A stretch of DNA of 64,000 bases from Streptomyces violaceoruber. GTDB taxonomy: Bacteria; Actinomycetota; Actinomycetes; Streptomycetales; Streptomycetaceae. Location: contig JODI01000049.1 in assembly GCA_000720805.1 (NCBI GenBank), forward strand, positions 1 to 64,000. The letters run 5' to 3'. The notes under the pieces are model-generated. The model was given only the letters and a program-made list of their open reading frames with translations. It searched no databases and was not told where the DNA came from. A program made the position numbers and the translations under genes. How positions within the stretch are numbered: position 1 is the stretch's first letter; the number at the start of each line of letters is the position of its first letter. This document shows positions 52,717 through 62,626 of the stretch, in pieces.

Positions 52717-54915
52717 CTACGTGGCGCTGCCCGCCTCTTCTCTGATCCTTTCGGCGATCTGCGGCGGCATCGGCTCGTGCCGCGCGTACGAACGGCTGAA
52801 ACGGGCCGTCCCGTGGGACAGCGAACGCAGGTCGACCGCGTACCGGCCGATCTCGATCTCGGGCACCTCGGCCCTGATCAACGTCCTTCCGCCACTGGTC
52901 TGTTCGGTGCCCAGCACCCGGCCGCGCCGCCCCGACAGGTCGCTCATCACGGCGCCCACGTAGTCGTCGCCGACCAGGACACTGATCTCGGCGACCGGTT
53001 CCAGCAGATGGATCTTCGCTTCGGCCGCCGCCTCCCGCAGCGCCAGCGCCCCGGCCGTCTGGAACGCGGCGTCGGAGGAGTCCACCGAGTGCGCCTTGCC
53101 GTCCAGCAGCGTGACCCGGAAGTCGATGAGCGGATAGCCGGCCGCGACTCCCCTGGCGGCCTGGGCCTTCACGCCCTTCTCCACCGACGGGATGAACTGG
53201 CGCGGTACCGCCCCGCCGACGACCTTGTCGACGAACTCGATGCCCGAACCGCCCGGAAGCGGCTCCACCTCGATCTCGCAGATGGCGTACTGCCCGTGGC
53301 CGCCGGACTGCTTCACATGCCGGCCGCGGCCCGCCGTCCTGGTCGCGAACGTCTCCCGCAGGGAGACCTTGTGCGGGACGACGTCGACCTGCACGCCGTA
53401 ACGGTTGCGCAGCCGTTCCAGCGCGACGTCCGCATGGGCCTCGCCCAGGCACCACAGCACCACCTGGTGGGTGTTCTGGTTCTGCTCCAGCCGCATGGTC
53501 GGATCCTCGGCGACCAGCCGGGACAGGCCCTGGGACAGTTTGTCCTCGTCGGCCTTGCTGTGCGCCTGGATGGCGAGCGGCAGCAGGGGGTCGGGCATCT
53601 CCCACGGCTCCATGAGCAGCGGGTCGTCCTTGGCGGAGAGGGTGTCCCCGGTCTCCGCGCGGCTCAGCTTCGCCACGCACGCGATGTCACCGGCGATGCA
53701 GTGGGCGAGCGCCCGCTGCTGCTTGCCGAAGGGGGCCGACAGGGCGCCGATGCGCTCGTCGACGTCGTGGTCCTCGTGGCCCCGGTCCGTGAGCCCGTGC
53801 CCGGAGACGTGCACGGTCGCGTCGGGCCGCAGCGTGCCGGAGAAGACCCGTACCAGCGAGACCCGGCCCACATACGGGTCGGACGCCGTCTTCACGACCT
53901 CCGCGACCAGCGGTCCGCCCGGATCGCACAGCTTCAGCTCGCGTGGTTCGCCCTCGACCGTGGTGACCCGGGGTGCCTCGCGCTCCAGCGGGGTCGGGAA
54001 GCCACGCGTGATCAGTTCGAGCAACTCGACGGTGCCGAGCCCGTGCCGCGCGCCCTCGGCCGCCGGGGCCGCGGCCAGGACCGGGAAGAAGACCCCGCGC
54101 GCGACGGCCCGTTCCAGGTCCTCGATCAGCGTCTTGACGTCGACCTGCTCGCCGCCGAGATACCGGTCCATGAGGGTCTCGTCCTCGCTCTCCGAGATGA
54201 TCCCCTCGATCAGCCGGCCGCGGGCCTCCTCGATCAGCGGCAGCTGGTCCTCTCCCGGCTCCGACTCCTTGCGTTCCCCGGAGGAGTAGTCGAACAGCTG
54301 CTGCGACAGCAGGCCGATCAGCCCGGTCACGGGCGCGTGCCCGTCCGGCGCCTGCGGGCCCCGCAGCGGCAGGTAGAGCGGGAGTACGGCGTCGGGGTCG
54401 TCGCCGCCGAAGGCCTCCGCGCAGATCCGGGTCATCTCCTCGAAGTCCGCGCGGGCCGCCTCCAGGTGCGTGACGACGATCGCCCGCGGCATACCCACCG
54501 CCGCGCACTCCTCCCACACCATGCGGGTCGAGCCGTCCACCCCGTCCGAGGCGGAGACCACGAAAAGGGCCGCGTCCGCCGCTCGCAGACCGGCCCTGAG
54601 TTCTCCGACGAAGTCGGCGTATCCGGGGGTGTCGAGAAGGTTGATCTTGAACCCGTCCCATTCGACGGGTACCAGGGAGAGCTGCACCGAGCGCTGCTGC
54701 CGGTGCTCGATCTCGTCGTAGTCGGAGACGGTGCCGCCGTCCTCCACACGGCCCGCCCGGTTCACCGCCCCCGTGGTGAGTGCGAGTGCTTCCACCAATG
54801 TCGTCTTGCCCGATCCGGAGTGGCCGACCAGCACCACATTCCGTACGGACGCGGGGTGGTCGGCCGCCGTTGCCCTGCCGGCGGCTCCGGGGTGTGCGTT
54901 CGCCTTGTCGCCCAT
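52717..54915 (-). CDS. Elongation factor G-like protein (EF-G2)
   Basis: A 732-residue translational GTPase-like protein with all EF-G domains. G1 is GHSGSGKTTLVEA (about residue 31), G3 is DTPGYADF, and domains II-V follow to HEPMPPQIAERIREEAGSAT. The G4 position, NKxD in EF-G, reads VVTHLEAARADF, so guanine specificity may be changed. The mycobacterial EF-G2 is reported to bind GTP without ribosome-stimulated hydrolysis, which fits. GGGAGG lies 7 bases before the ATG. It is transcribed opposite to the thrS-pgsA block around it. Confidence 0.9.
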   Translation of the reverse strand: MGDKANAHPGAAGRATAADHPASVRNVVLVGHSGSGKTTLVEALALTTGAVNRAGRVEDGGTVSDYDEIEHRQQRSVQLSLVPVEWDGFKINLLDTPGYADFVGELRAGLRAADAALFVVSASDGVDGSTRMVWEECAAVGMPRAIVVTHLEAARADFEEMTRICAEAFGGDDPDAVLPLYLPLRGPQAPDGHAPVTGLIGLLSQQLFDYSSGERKESEPGEDQLPLIEEARGRLIEGIISESEDETLMDRYLGGEQVDVKTLIEDLERAVARGVFFPVLAAAPAAEGARHGLGTVELLELITRGFPTPLEREAPRVTTVEGEPRELKLCDPGGPLVAEVVKTASDPYVGRVSLVRVFSGTLRPDATVHVSGHGLTDRGHEDHDVDERIGALSAPFGKQQRALAHCIAGDIACVAKLSRAETGDTLSAKDDPLLMEPWEMPDPLLPLAIQAHSKADEDKLSQGLSRLVAEDPTMRLEQNQNTHQVVLWCLGEAHADVALERLRNRYGVQVDVVPHKVSLRETFATRTAGRGRHVKQSGGHGQYAICEIEVEPLPGGSGIEFVDKVVGGAVPRQFIPSVEKGVKAQAARGVAAGYPLIDFRVTLLDGKAHSVDSSDAAFQTAGALALREAAAEAKIHLLEPVAEISVLVGDDYVGAVMSDLSGRRGRVLGTEQTSGGRTLIRAEVPEIEIGRYAVDLRSLSHGTARFSRSYARHEPMPPQIAERIREEAGSAT

Positions 54916-54962
54916 GGCCTTGCCTCCCGTGCACGGTGAGGTCACTGTGGGCGCGGACACGC

Positions 54963-54998
54963 GGACCCTCCCCCAGACTCCGTCTGGAGGCACCCCCA
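54963..54998. repeat. Hairpin-forming probable dispersed repeat upstream of EF-G2
   Basis: CCAGAC-TCC-GTCTGG (54972-54986), flanked by CTCCC and AGGCACCCCCAG, resembles a short inverted-repeat element I recall as frequent in Streptomyces intergenic DNA. The 313-bp divergent gap 54916-55228 shows no gene otherwise. Confidence 0.45.
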
Positions 54999-55228
54999 GC
55001 GGTGGCGGCTCCGGCGACGCCCGCGGTGTTCTTCGAGCTTTCCACTCCCGTCACGGTGCGTCCATACGAAGGACGCGATCCCGCCGCCCCCTGCCGGTCG
55101 TGGGCCGTCCCCCCGATCTCGCGACCGGGGCGCGGGTGCCCCGCCGTCACCCACGCGCGCGCGTGGCTACGATGGGCCAGCCGGTGGCCAGCAGGGGCCG
55201 CTCGGCCACACCGACCCTCGGGAAGGCC

Positions 55229-55903
55229 ATGCTGAACAAGTACGCGCGTGCATTCTTCACGCGTGTCCTCACACCGTTCGCCGCGTTTCTCATCCGGCGG
55301 GGCGTCAGCCCCGACACGGTGACCCTCCTCGGCACCGCCGGTGTGGTCGCGGGTGCGCTGGTCTTCTACCCCAGGGGCGAGTTCTTCTGGGGCACGGTCG
55401 TGATCACGCTCTTCGTGTTCTCCGACCTCGTCGACGGGAACATGGCCCGCCAGCTCGGCCGCACCAGCCGCTGGGGTGCCTTCCTGGACTCCACGCTCGA
55501 CCGGGTGGCCGACGGCGCGATCTTCGGCGGCTTCGCCCTCTGGTACGCGGGAGGCGGCGACGACAACGTCCTGTGCGCGGTCTCGATCTTCTGCCTGGCG
55601 AGCGGCCAGGTGGTGTCGTACACCAAGGCGCGCGGCGAGTCGATCGGACTGCCGGTCGCCGTCAACGGCCTCGTCGAGCGCGCCGAGCGCCTGGTGATCG
55701 CCCTCACCCTGGCGGGGCTGGCCGGCCTGCACGCATTCGGCGTGCCCGGCATCCAGTACCTGCTGCCGGTCGCCCTGTGGATCGTGGCCGTCGGCAGCCT
55801 GGTCACGCTGATCCAGCGGGTCGTCACCGTCCGCCGCGAGTCGGCCGAGGCGGAGGCCGCGGCCGACCACCAGGAGACGCGGGGGAGCGAGGCCGCGAAG
55901 TGA
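55229..55903 (+). CDS. pgsA: CDP-alcohol phosphatidyltransferase, phosphatidylinositol phosphate synthase
   Basis: A 224-residue membrane enzyme with six predicted helices. The diagnostic CDP-alcohol motif DGNMARQLGRTSRWGAFLDS-TLD (D-G-x2-A-R-x8-G-x3-D-x3-D) starts at about residue 70. In actinobacteria the enzyme at this locus joins CDP-diacylglycerol and inositol 1-phosphate to phosphatidylinositol phosphate. ATG 55229 has GGGAAGG upstream. The next gene starts 4 bases before its stop, and pimA follows, so the trio builds phosphatidylinositol mannosides at the inner membrane face. Confidence 0.92.
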   Translation: MLNKYARAFFTRVLTPFAAFLIRRGVSPDTVTLLGTAGVVAGALVFYPRGEFFWGTVVITLFVFSDLVDGNMARQLGRTSRWGAFLDSTLDRVADGAIFGGFALWYAGGGDDNVLCAVSIFCLASGQVVSYTKARGESIGLPVAVNGLVERAERLVIALTLAGLAGLHAFGVPGIQYLLPVALWIVAVGSLVTLIQRVVTVRRESAEAEAAADHQETRGSEAAK

Positions 55904-56820
55904 GCGCCCAGGACCGGGCCACCGACGCCCTGTACGGCCTGGGCTGGGGCGTGGTCAAGAAGCTGCCCGAGCCGGTCGCCGTCCGCCTCGGCCGCGGCAT
56001 CGCCGACCTCGCCTGGAAGCAGCGGGGCAAGGGCGTGCGGCGGCTGGAGAGCAACTACGCGCGCGTGGTGCCGGGCGCGGGCCCCGAGCGCCTCGCCGAG
56101 CTGTCCCGCGCGGGCATGCGGTCGTACCTGCGCTACTGGATGGAGTCCTTCCGGCTGCCCGCCTGGAGCCCGGAGCGCGTCGAGGGCGGCTTCGCCCCCG
56201 AGGACCTGCACCACCTCACCGAGGGTCTCGCGGCAGGCAAGGGCGTCATCCTCGCGCTGCCCCACATGGCCAACTGGGACCTCGCCGGCGCCTGGGTCAC
56301 CACCAAGCTCCGGACGCCGTTCACGACGGTCGCCGAACGCCTCAAGCCGGAGACGCTGTACGACCGTTTCGTCGCCTACCGCGAGGGCCTCGGCATGGAG
56401 GTCCTGCCGCACAGCGGCGGCACCGCCTTCGGCACGCTGGCCAGGCGGCTGCGCGACGGCGGCCTGGTCTGCCTGGTCGCCGAACGGGACCTGTCCTCTT
56501 CCGGGGTCGAGGTCCAGTTCTTCGGGGAGGCCACCCGGATCCCGGCCGGTCCCGCGCTGCTCGCCCAGCAGACCGGCGCGGTGCTGCTGCCGGTGACACT
56601 CTGGTACGACGACTCGCCCGTCATGCGGGGCCGGGTGCACCCCCCGGTCGAGGTCCCCGAGTCAGGTACGCGGGCCGAGAAGACGTCTGTCATGGCACAG
56701 GCGCTGGCCGATGCCTTCGCCACGGGGATCGCCGACCATCCGGAGGACTGGCACATGCTGCAGCGGTTGTGGCTCAAGGACCTCGATCCCACGCGCTCTC
56801 CCGACGGGGGGACCGCGTGA
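55900..56820 (+). CDS. PIM acyltransferase (PatA-like, LpxL/HtrB fold)
   Basis: A 306-residue acyltransferase. The HtrB/LpxL-type block ALPHMANWDLAGAWV (H-x4-D, about residue 125) holds the catalytic His-Asp, and VCLVAERDLSSSGVEVQFFGEATRIPAGPALLA carries the second conserved segment. In mycobacteria the gene between pgsA and pimA acylates phosphatidylinositol mannosides, so the same role is inferred. No signal peptide; peripheral membrane protein. GTG start overlaps the pgsA stop, and the stop overlaps pimA, so the three are coupled. Confidence 0.88.
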   Translation: MSAQDRATDALYGLGWGVVKKLPEPVAVRLGRGIADLAWKQRGKGVRRLESNYARVVPGAGPERLAELSRAGMRSYLRYWMESFRLPAWSPERVEGGFAPEDLHHLTEGLAAGKGVILALPHMANWDLAGAWVTTKLRTPFTTVAERLKPETLYDRFVAYREGLGMEVLPHSGGTAFGTLARRLRDGGLVCLVAERDLSSSGVEVQFFGEATRIPAGPALLAQQTGAVLLPVTLWYDDSPVMRGRVHPPVEVPESGTRAEKTSVMAQALADAFATGIADHPEDWHMLQRLWLKDLDPTRSPDGGTA

Positions 56821-57986
56821 GGATCGGCATCGTCTGCCCGTACTCCTGGGACGTGCCGGGGGGCGTCCAGTTCCACATCCGCGACCTCGCGGAGTACTTC
56901 CTCCGCCTCGGTCACGAGGTGTCCGTCCTCGCCCCCGCCGACGACGACACCCCGCTGCCGCCGTACGTCGTCTCGGCCGGCCGCGCGGTGCCGGTGCCGT
57001 ACAACGGCTCCGTGGCCCGGCTCAACTTCGGCTTCCTGTCGGCGGCCCGGGTCCGGCGCTGGCTGCACGACGGCCGCTTCGACGTCATCCACATCCACGA
57101 GCCCACCTCGCCCTCGCTCGGCCTGCTGGCCTGCTGGGCCGCGCAGGGACCGATCGTCGCCACCTTCCACACCTCCAACCCGCGCTCCCGGGCCATGATC
57201 GCCGCGTACTCCATCCTCCAGGCCGCACTGGAGAAGATCAGCGCCCGGATCGCCGTGAGCGAGTACGCGAGACGCACCCTGGTCGAACACCTCGGCGGCG
57301 ACGCCGTGGTCATCCCCAACGGTGTCGACGTCGACTTCTTCGCCCGGGCCGAGCCCCGGCCCGAGTGGCAGGGGGACACGATCGGCTTCGTCGGCCGCAT
57401 CGACGAGCCCCGCAAGGGCCTGCCGGTACTGATGAAGGCCCTCCCGAAGATCCTCGCCGCGCGTCCGCAGACCCGGCTGCTGGTCGCCGGACGCGGGGAC
57501 GAGAAGGAGGCCGTGGAGTCGCTGCCCGCCGGCCTGCGTCCGCGCGTGGAGTTCCTCGGCATGGTCAGCGACGAGGACAAGGCCCGTTTCCTGCGCAGCG
57601 TCGACCTGTACATCGCCCCCAACACCGGCGGCGAGAGCTTCGGCATCATCCTGGTCGAGGCGATGTCCGCCGGCGCCCCCGTGCTCGCCTCGGACCTCGA
57701 CGCCTTCGCCCAGGTGCTGGACCAGGGCGCGGCGGGCGAGCTGTTCGCCAACGAGGACGCGGACGCGCTGGCGGAGGCCGCCGTACGGCTCCTGGGGGAC
57801 CCGGAGCGGCGGGCGGAACTGCACGCGCGCGGCAGCGCGCACGTACGCCGGTTCGACTGGTCGACGGTCGGCGCGGACATCCTGTCCGTGTACGAGACGG
57901 TGACGTCCGGCGCGGCGGCGGTCGCCCCGGAGGACGACGAACGGACGACGGGCCTGCTGGCGCGGCTGGGGCTGGCGCGGGACTGA
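56817..57986 (+). CDS. pimA: Phosphatidyl-myo-inositol mannosyltransferase PimA
   Basis: A 389-residue GT4 (GT-B fold) glycosyltransferase that moves mannose from GDP-mannose to phosphatidylinositol, the first PIM step. IGIVCPYSWDVPGGVQFHIRDLAE opens the N-domain with the glycine loop, HIHEPTSPSLGLLA follows near residue 97, and NTGGESFGIILVEAMSAGAPVLAS (E-x7-E motif, about residue 273) binds the donor. GTG 56817 overlaps the acyltransferase stop. It ends the pgsA-acyltransferase-pimA operon, followed by a terminator. Confidence 0.94.
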   Translation: MRIGIVCPYSWDVPGGVQFHIRDLAEYFLRLGHEVSVLAPADDDTPLPPYVVSAGRAVPVPYNGSVARLNFGFLSAARVRRWLHDGRFDVIHIHEPTSPSLGLLACWAAQGPIVATFHTSNPRSRAMIAAYSILQAALEKISARIAVSEYARRTLVEHLGGDAVVIPNGVDVDFFARAEPRPEWQGDTIGFVGRIDEPRKGLPVLMKALPKILAARPQTRLLVAGRGDEKEAVESLPAGLRPRVEFLGMVSDEDKARFLRSVDLYIAPNTGGESFGIILVEAMSAGAPVLASDLDAFAQVLDQGAAGELFANEDADALAEAAVRLLGDPERRAELHARGSAHVRRFDWSTVGADILSVYETVTSGAAAVAPEDDERTTGLLARLGLARD

Positions 57987-58038
57987 GCGGCACCGCCCGG
58001 CCCTCGTGGTCGTGTACGGGCCTTGTGCGCTCGTCCAG

Positions 58039-58057
58039 GCCCCCTCGCGGGGCTTTT
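58039..58057 (+). terminator. Terminator after pimA
   Basis: GCCCC (58039-58043) pairs with GGGGC (58049-58053), followed by TTTT, in the 77-bp gap before the convergent hydrolase gene. Confidence 0.7.
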
Positions 58058-58063
58058 GGGATG

Positions 58064-59299
58064 TCAGGCCCACCGAGGTGTCAGCAGCGGCCACACGTCC
58101 CGGTCGGCCGCCGTGCCGAACATCGGGTCACCGTGGCCGTACCCCGGTACGACCGTGAAGGACACCCTCGGGTTGCCCGCCGCGCGGATCAGTTCGGCGC
58201 CGCGCGGGTGGTCGCCCCGGCCCAGCTCCATGTTCACCCAGACCACCTCCGCGCGGATCCGCTCCCAGGCGATGCGGTACACCGTGTCGTCACCGGCCCA
58301 GACGGCCGCCAGGTCGCGCAGCAGCGCGGTCGGGACGAGCCCGCTGCCCAGTGCGGCCCCCGAGGCCGCCCAGACGGCGAAGGGGCTGTGGGTGAGGGCG
58401 TAGTGGTCCTCGGCGGGGGTGGCGCCGAACGTGTACGCGCCCGCGCTGTGGCCCTGGTGGTAGATCCAGTTGGCGGGGCCCGGGAGCGTGCCGGTGCGGA
58501 TCAGCGCGAAGTGGGCGAGCCCGGCATGGGTGAACCGGGTCGCGGGATCCACCGGGCGCGGTACCGCACCGGGCCCCTCCGGATCCGCCACCGCACGGGC
58601 GAGCAGCCCCTTCAGACCCGGGTCCGTCACATACGCCCCGGAAGTGATCTGCGCCTGGAAGGTGTCCCGGGTCTGCGCGGCCCGCACGGCGAGGTCGCCC
58701 TCGTAGGGGCCCGTGGTGTCGACGACGACCACCTGGCGCAGCCGGGGCGAGCCGTCCTCGGACGCGCTGTCCAGAGCGAGCGCGGCCCCCGCCGAGTGGC
58801 CGACGAGGCGGTACGGCAGGCCGAGCGCGCTGTCGACGGCGTCGACGACCCGGCGGACGTCGCGGCGGTGGGCGGCGAGGCCCCGGTCGGCCGTCACGGC
58901 GTCCGGCGTGGCCAGATCCTCGCGCGGGGTGATGCCGACGACGAGGTGACCGAGCCGCCGGAAGCGGTGGGCGAGGTTGTGCCCGCGGGGGGTGAAGAAG
59001 TTGCCCGCGAAGTTCAGACCGCCGCCCGGCAGCAGGTACGCCACGGCGGTGGGCGCCCGGTCGGTGTCGGCGACGACGTCCACGGCGAACGGCACCGCCC
59101 CGCCGTCGGCCACGGTGAACCGGGCCCGCACCCAGCCGTTGCCCCACTCCACTCCGGCCTCGCGCGCGGCCGGCCCCAGGGCCCGCCTGACGTGGGGCAG
59201 TGGCCCCTTCTGGAGCGCCGCACTGGCGGGTTGCGCGGCCCCGAACCCCACCGCGGCCACTCCCGCGGCGCCCGCCGCCAGCACCGTACGTCTGTCCAT
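58064..59299 (-). CDS. Tat-exported alpha/beta hydrolase
   Basis: A 411-residue secreted hydrolase. The signal begins with the twin-arginine [13 protein letters not shown] and ends in an ASA site near residue 27. The nucleophile elbow is [10 protein letters not shown] (about residue 165), an acid is likely in the strand [14 protein letters not shown], and the His is in [13 protein letters not shown] (about residue 390). It resembles lipase/esterase-type hydrolases; the substrate is unknown. GGGGGAGA lies upstream of the ATG. It is opposite in direction to the pimA and pdxS genes around it, so it is an insertion in that block. Confidence 0.86.
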   Translation of the reverse strand: MDRRTVLAAGAAGVAAVGFGAAQPASAALQKGPLPHVRRALGPAAREAGVEWGNGWVRARFTVADGGAVPFAVDVVADTDRAPTAVAYLLPGGGLNFAGNFFTPRGHNLAHRFRRLGHLVVGITPREDLATPDAVTADRGLAAHRRDVRRVVDAVDSALGLPYRLVGHSAGAALALDSASEDGSPRLRQVVVVDTTGPYEGDLAVRAAQTRDTFQAQITSGAYVTDPGLKGLLARAVADPEGPGAVPRPVDPATRFTHAGLAHFALIRTGTLPGPANWIYHQGHSAGAYTFGATPAEDHYALTHSPFAVWAASGAALGSGLVPTALLRDLAAVWAGDDTVYRIAWERIRAEVVWVNMELGRGDHPRGAELIRAAGNPRVSFTVVPGYGHGDPMFGTAADRDVWPLLTPRWA

Positions 59300-59466
59300 G
59301 ATCGTGTCTCCCCCACTGCCGCGGGCATGCGTCATGGCCCCGTCTCCCGGCCACGCCTCCAGGCTTCCCAAGAGGTCCCCCGGGGCCAAGGGGGAATCGC
59401 GTCCTCGGCACGGTCGGTTTCGGGCCGGTCGGGAGGTGCCGCCGGGCACGGGTAGCCTTGCGGCCC

Positions 59467-60009
59467 GTGACGTCGACACTCATCTGGATCGCGGTGGCCC
59501 TGGTCGCCATCGGTCTGTACCTGAGCTGGACCGCCGGCCGGCTCGACCGGCTGCACGCCCGGATCGACGCGGCGCGCGCCGCCCTCGACGCGCAGCTGCT
59601 GCGCCGCGCCTCCGTGACCCAGGAACTGGCCACCTCCGGAGTGCTCGATCCGGCCGCGTCGATCGTGCTGTACGAGGCGGCCCACGCCGCCCGTCAGGCC
59701 GAGGAGGAGCAGCGGGAGGTCGCCGAGAGCGAACTGAGCCAGGCACTGCGGGCCGTGTTCGCCGAGACCGCGCAGGTCGAGGCGGTACGGGCGGCACCCG
59801 GGGGAGAGGCGGCGGCCCGCGAACTGACCGAGGCGGTGCGCAGGGTGCCGATGGCCCGGCGCTTCCACAACGACGCCGTACGGGCCGCCCGGGCACTGCG
59901 CCGGCACCGCAAGGTGCGCTGGTTCCGGCTGGCGGGACACGCGCCCTTCCCGCTCGCCTTCGAGATGGACGACGAACCGCCCGCGGCCCTGACCGACCGT
60001 CCGGCTTAG
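59467..60009 (+). CDS. LemA-like membrane protein
   Basis: A 180-residue protein with one N-terminal helix ([20 protein letters not shown]) and a long helical cytoplasmic or external part, rich in Ala/Arg/Glu. [15 protein letters not shown] ... [22 protein letters not shown] matches the LemA C-terminal pattern (Y-N-D-A-V-R and a final F-P-x-x-F-E), though weakly. A TAGCCT -10 box lies 8 bases before GTG 59467 and no ribosome site is seen, so it may be leaderless. Function unknown. Confidence 0.72.
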   Translation: MTSTLIWIAVALVAIGLYLSWTAGRLDRLHARIDAARAALDAQLLRRASVTQELATSGVLDPAASIVLYEAAHAARQAEEEQREVAESELSQALRAVFAETAQVEAVRAAPGGEAAARELTEAVRRVPMARRFHNDAVRAARALRRHRKVRWFRLAGHAPFPLAFEMDDEPPAALTDRPA

Positions 60010-60134
60010 GCCACTTTCACCGGCCGATGGCAGGAAAACGATCCACCGGCTTCCCATTGGCCCTTGATGTGGCCTGCTCTTCTCCCGTTTCCTCGGGGCT
60101 TGCAGCAACCCTCTTTCACCGAGTGAGGTCACCC

Positions 60135-61046
60135 GTGTCCACCACGCTTTCCGACAACCAGGCTCCCGAGACCGGCACCGCCCGCGTGAAGCGCGGCATG
60201 GCCGAGCAGCTCAAGGGCGGCGTGATCATGGACGTCGTCACGCCGGAGCAGGCGAAGATCGCCGAGGACGCGGGCGCCGTCGCCGTCATGGCCCTGGAGC
60301 GCGTCCCCGCCGACATCCGCAAGGACGGCGGCGTGGCCCGTATGTCCGACCCGGACATGATCGAGGGCATCATCGAGGCCGTCTCCATCCCGGTCATGGC
60401 GAAGTCCCGCATCGGCCACTTCGTCGAGGCCCAGGTGCTGCAGTCCCTCGGCGTCGACTACATCGACGAGTCCGAGGTGCTCACCCCGGCCGACGAGGTC
60501 AACCACTCCGACAAGTGGGCGTTCACCACCCCCTTCGTCTGTGGTGCCACCAACCTGGGCGAGGCCCTGCGCCGCATCGCCGAGGGCGCCGCGATGATCC
60601 GCTCCAAGGGCGAGGCCGGCACCGGCAACGTCGTCGAGGCCGTGCGCCACCTGCGCCAGATCAAGAACGAGATCGCCCGCCTGCGCGGCTACGACAACAA
60701 CGAGCTGTACGCCGCCGCCAAGGAGCTGCGCGCCCCCTACGAGCTCGTCCGCGAGGTCGCCGAGCTCGGCAAGCTCCCGGTCGTGCTGTTCTCCGCCGGT
60801 GGCGTCGCCACCCCGGCCGACGCCGCGCTGATGCGTCAGCTCGGCGCCGAGGGCGTCTTCGTCGGCTCCGGCATCTTCAAGTCCGGCGACCCGGCCAAGC
60901 GCGCCGCCGCCATCGTCAAGGCGACCACCTTCTTCGACGACCCGAAGATCATCGCGGACGCGTCCCGCAACCTCGGCGAGGCCATGGTCGGCATCAACTG
61001 CGACACCCTCCCCGAGGCCGAGCGCTACGCCAACCGCGGCTGGTAA
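60135..61046 (+). CDS. pdxS: Pyridoxal 5'-phosphate synthase, lyase subunit PdxS
   Basis: A 303-residue (beta/alpha)8 synthase that combines ribose 5-phosphate, glyceraldehyde 3-phosphate and ammonia to [49 protein letters not shown] is the family start; the two catalytic lysines are in [16 protein letters not shown] (about residue 95) and [16 protein letters not shown] (about residue 158). It works in a 12+12 complex with PdxT, whose gene is 8 bp downstream. GTG start with GAGTGAGG upstream. Confidence 0.97.
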   Translation: MSTTLSDNQAPETGTARVKRGMAEQLKGGVIMDVVTPEQAKIAEDAGAVAVMALERVPADIRKDGGVARMSDPDMIEGIIEAVSIPVMAKSRIGHFVEAQVLQSLGVDYIDESEVLTPADEVNHSDKWAFTTPFVCGATNLGEALRRIAEGAAMIRSKGEAGTGNVVEAVRHLRQIKNEIARLRGYDNNELYAAAKELRAPYELVREVAELGKLPVVLFSAGGVATPADAALMRQLGAEGVFVGSGIFKSGDPAKRAAAIVKATTFFDDPKIIADASRNLGEAMVGINCDTLPEAERYANRGW

Positions 61047-61054
61047 CCCACCCC

Positions 61055-61666
61055 ATGAGCAACGAAGCCCCTGTCATAGGCGTCCTGGCCCTCCAGGGCG
61101 ACGTACGGGAGCACCTCATCGCCCTGGCCGCGGCCGACGCCGTGGCCAGGCCGGTGCGGCGCCCCGAGGAGCTCGCCGAGGTCGACGGCCTGGTCATCCC
61201 CGGCGGCGAGTCCACCACCATCTCCAAACTGGCCGTCCTGTTCGGCGTGATGGAGCCCCTCCGCGCGCGCGTGCGCGCCGGTATGCCCGTCTATGGCAGC
61301 TGCGCAGGCATGATCATGCTCGCCGACAAGATCCTCGACCCGCGCTCGGGCCAGGAGACGATCGGCGGCATCGACATGATCGTGCGCCGCAACGCCTTCG
61401 GACGTCAGAACGAGTCCTTCGAGGCGGCTGTCGACGTGCGGGGAATCGCGGGCGATCCTGTAGAAGGCGTCTTCATCCGCGCCCCCTGGGTCGAGTCCGT
61501 CGGTGCCGGGGCCGAGGTGCTCGCCGAGCACGCCGGTCACATCGTCGCGGTCCGTCAGGGCAACGTGCTCGCCACGTCGTTCCACCCGGAACTGACCGGC
61601 GACCACCGCGTGCACTCCCTCTTCGTCGACATGGTGCGCGCCAACCGGACAGCGGAGTCCTTGTAG
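61055..61666 (+). CDS. pdxT: Pyridoxal 5'-phosphate synthase, glutaminase subunit PdxT
   Basis: A 203-residue class I glutamine amidotransferase that feeds ammonia to Pdx[15 protein letters not shown] is the typical opening, [12 protein letters not shown] holds the substrate loop, [10 protein letters not shown] carries the nucleophile Cys (about residue 85), and [13 protein letters not shown] has the catalytic His and Glu. Adjacent to pdxS in one operon; the next gene, yebC, follows after 48 bp. Confidence 0.96.
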   Translation: MSNEAPVIGVLALQGDVREHLIALAAADAVARPVRRPEELAEVDGLVIPGGESTTISKLAVLFGVMEPLRARVRAGMPVYGSCAGMIMLADKILDPRSGQETIGGIDMIVRRNAFGRQNESFEAAVDVRGIAGDPVEGVFIRAPWVESVGAGAEVLAEHAGHIVAVRQGNVLATSFHPELTGDHRVHSLFVDMVRANRTAESL

Positions 61667-61714
61667 GATCTCTGGGGTTCGTACAGAGACGGGTTACGCG
61701 AAGGAGACAGGCAG

Positions 61715-62467
61715 ATGTCCGGCCACTCTAAATGGGCCACGACGAAGCACAAGAAGGCCGTGATCGACGCCAAGCGCGGCAAGCTCTTCGCGAAGCTGAT
61801 CAAGAACATCGAGGTCGCGGCGCGGATGGGCGGCGTGGACCTCGACGGCAATCCGACGCTGTACGACGCCGTGCAGAAGGCGAAGAAGTCGTCGGTCCCC
61901 AACAAGAACATCGACTCCGCGATCAAGCGCGGCGGTGGTCTTGAGGCCGGCGGCGCCGACTACGAGACGATCATGTACGAGGGCTACGGTCCGAACGGCG
62001 TCGCGGTGCTCATCGAGTGCCTCACCGACAACCGCAACCGCGCCGCCTCCGACGTCCGCGTCGCCATGACCCGCAACGGTGGCTCCATGGCCGACCCCGG
62101 TTCGGTGTCGTACCTCTTCAACCGCAAGGGCGTCGTCATCGTCCCCAAGGGCGAGCTGACCGAGGACGACGTCCTGACCGCCGTCCTGGACGCGGGGGCC
62201 GAGGAGGTCAACGACCTGGGCGAGTCCTTCGAGGTGCTCAGCGAGGCCACCGACCTGGTCGCGGTCCGCACCGCCCTTCAGGACGCCGGGATCGACTACG
62301 ACTCCGCCGACGCCAACTTCGTCCCGACCATGCAGGTCGAACTGGACGAGGAGGGCGCCAAGAAGATCTTCAAGCTGATCGACGCGCTCGAGGACAGCGA
62401 CGACGTGCAGAACGTCTTCGCCAACTTCGACGTCAGCGACGAGGTCATGGAGAAGGTCGACGCGTAA
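61715..62467 (+). CDS. YebC/PmpR-family protein
   Basis: A 250-residue protein starting [20 protein letters not shown], the hallmark of the TACO1/YebC family. The family is described as transcription regulators, and more recently as factors that help ribosomes over proline stretches. [25 protein letters not shown] marks the second domain. GAAGGAGA lies upstream of the ATG. It sits before ruvCAB, the usual position of yebC, and a strong terminator separates it from ruvC. Confidence 0.95.
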   Translation: MSGHSKWATTKHKKAVIDAKRGKLFAKLIKNIEVAARMGGVDLDGNPTLYDAVQKAKKSSVPNKNIDSAIKRGGGLEAGGADYETIMYEGYGPNGVAVLIECLTDNRNRAASDVRVAMTRNGGSMADPGSVSYLFNRKGVVIVPKGELTEDDVLTAVLDAGAEEVNDLGESFEVLSEATDLVAVRTALQDAGIDYDSADANFVPTMQVELDEEGAKKIFKLIDALEDSDDVQNVFANFDVSDEVMEKVDA

Positions 62468-62513
62468 CGCTTCCGCGTATCGCTGCCGCGAGCTGAGCGG
62501 ACCAAGCGGCTCA

Positions 62514-62545
62514 ACGGGCCGACGGGACACACCCCGTCGGCCCGT
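62514..62545 (+). terminator. Terminator after yebC
   Basis: A perfect 13-bp stem, ACGGGCCGACGGG (62514-62526) pairing with 62533-62545, loop ACACAC, followed by CGCTTTG. Confidence 0.85.
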
Positions 62546-62626
62546 CGCTTTGCCGGGCGTCGCCGGCAGCCGTTGTCGGTGGCACCCGATAGCCTGCACA
62601 AACAGGCGATCGAAGGAGGACTTGGG

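Noticed and set aside
51184-54939. A plus-strand frame of about 1250 codons over the EF-G2 gene
   Set aside because: Composition is typical of antisense frames in high-GC DNA; EF-G2 on the minus strand has full domain similarity.
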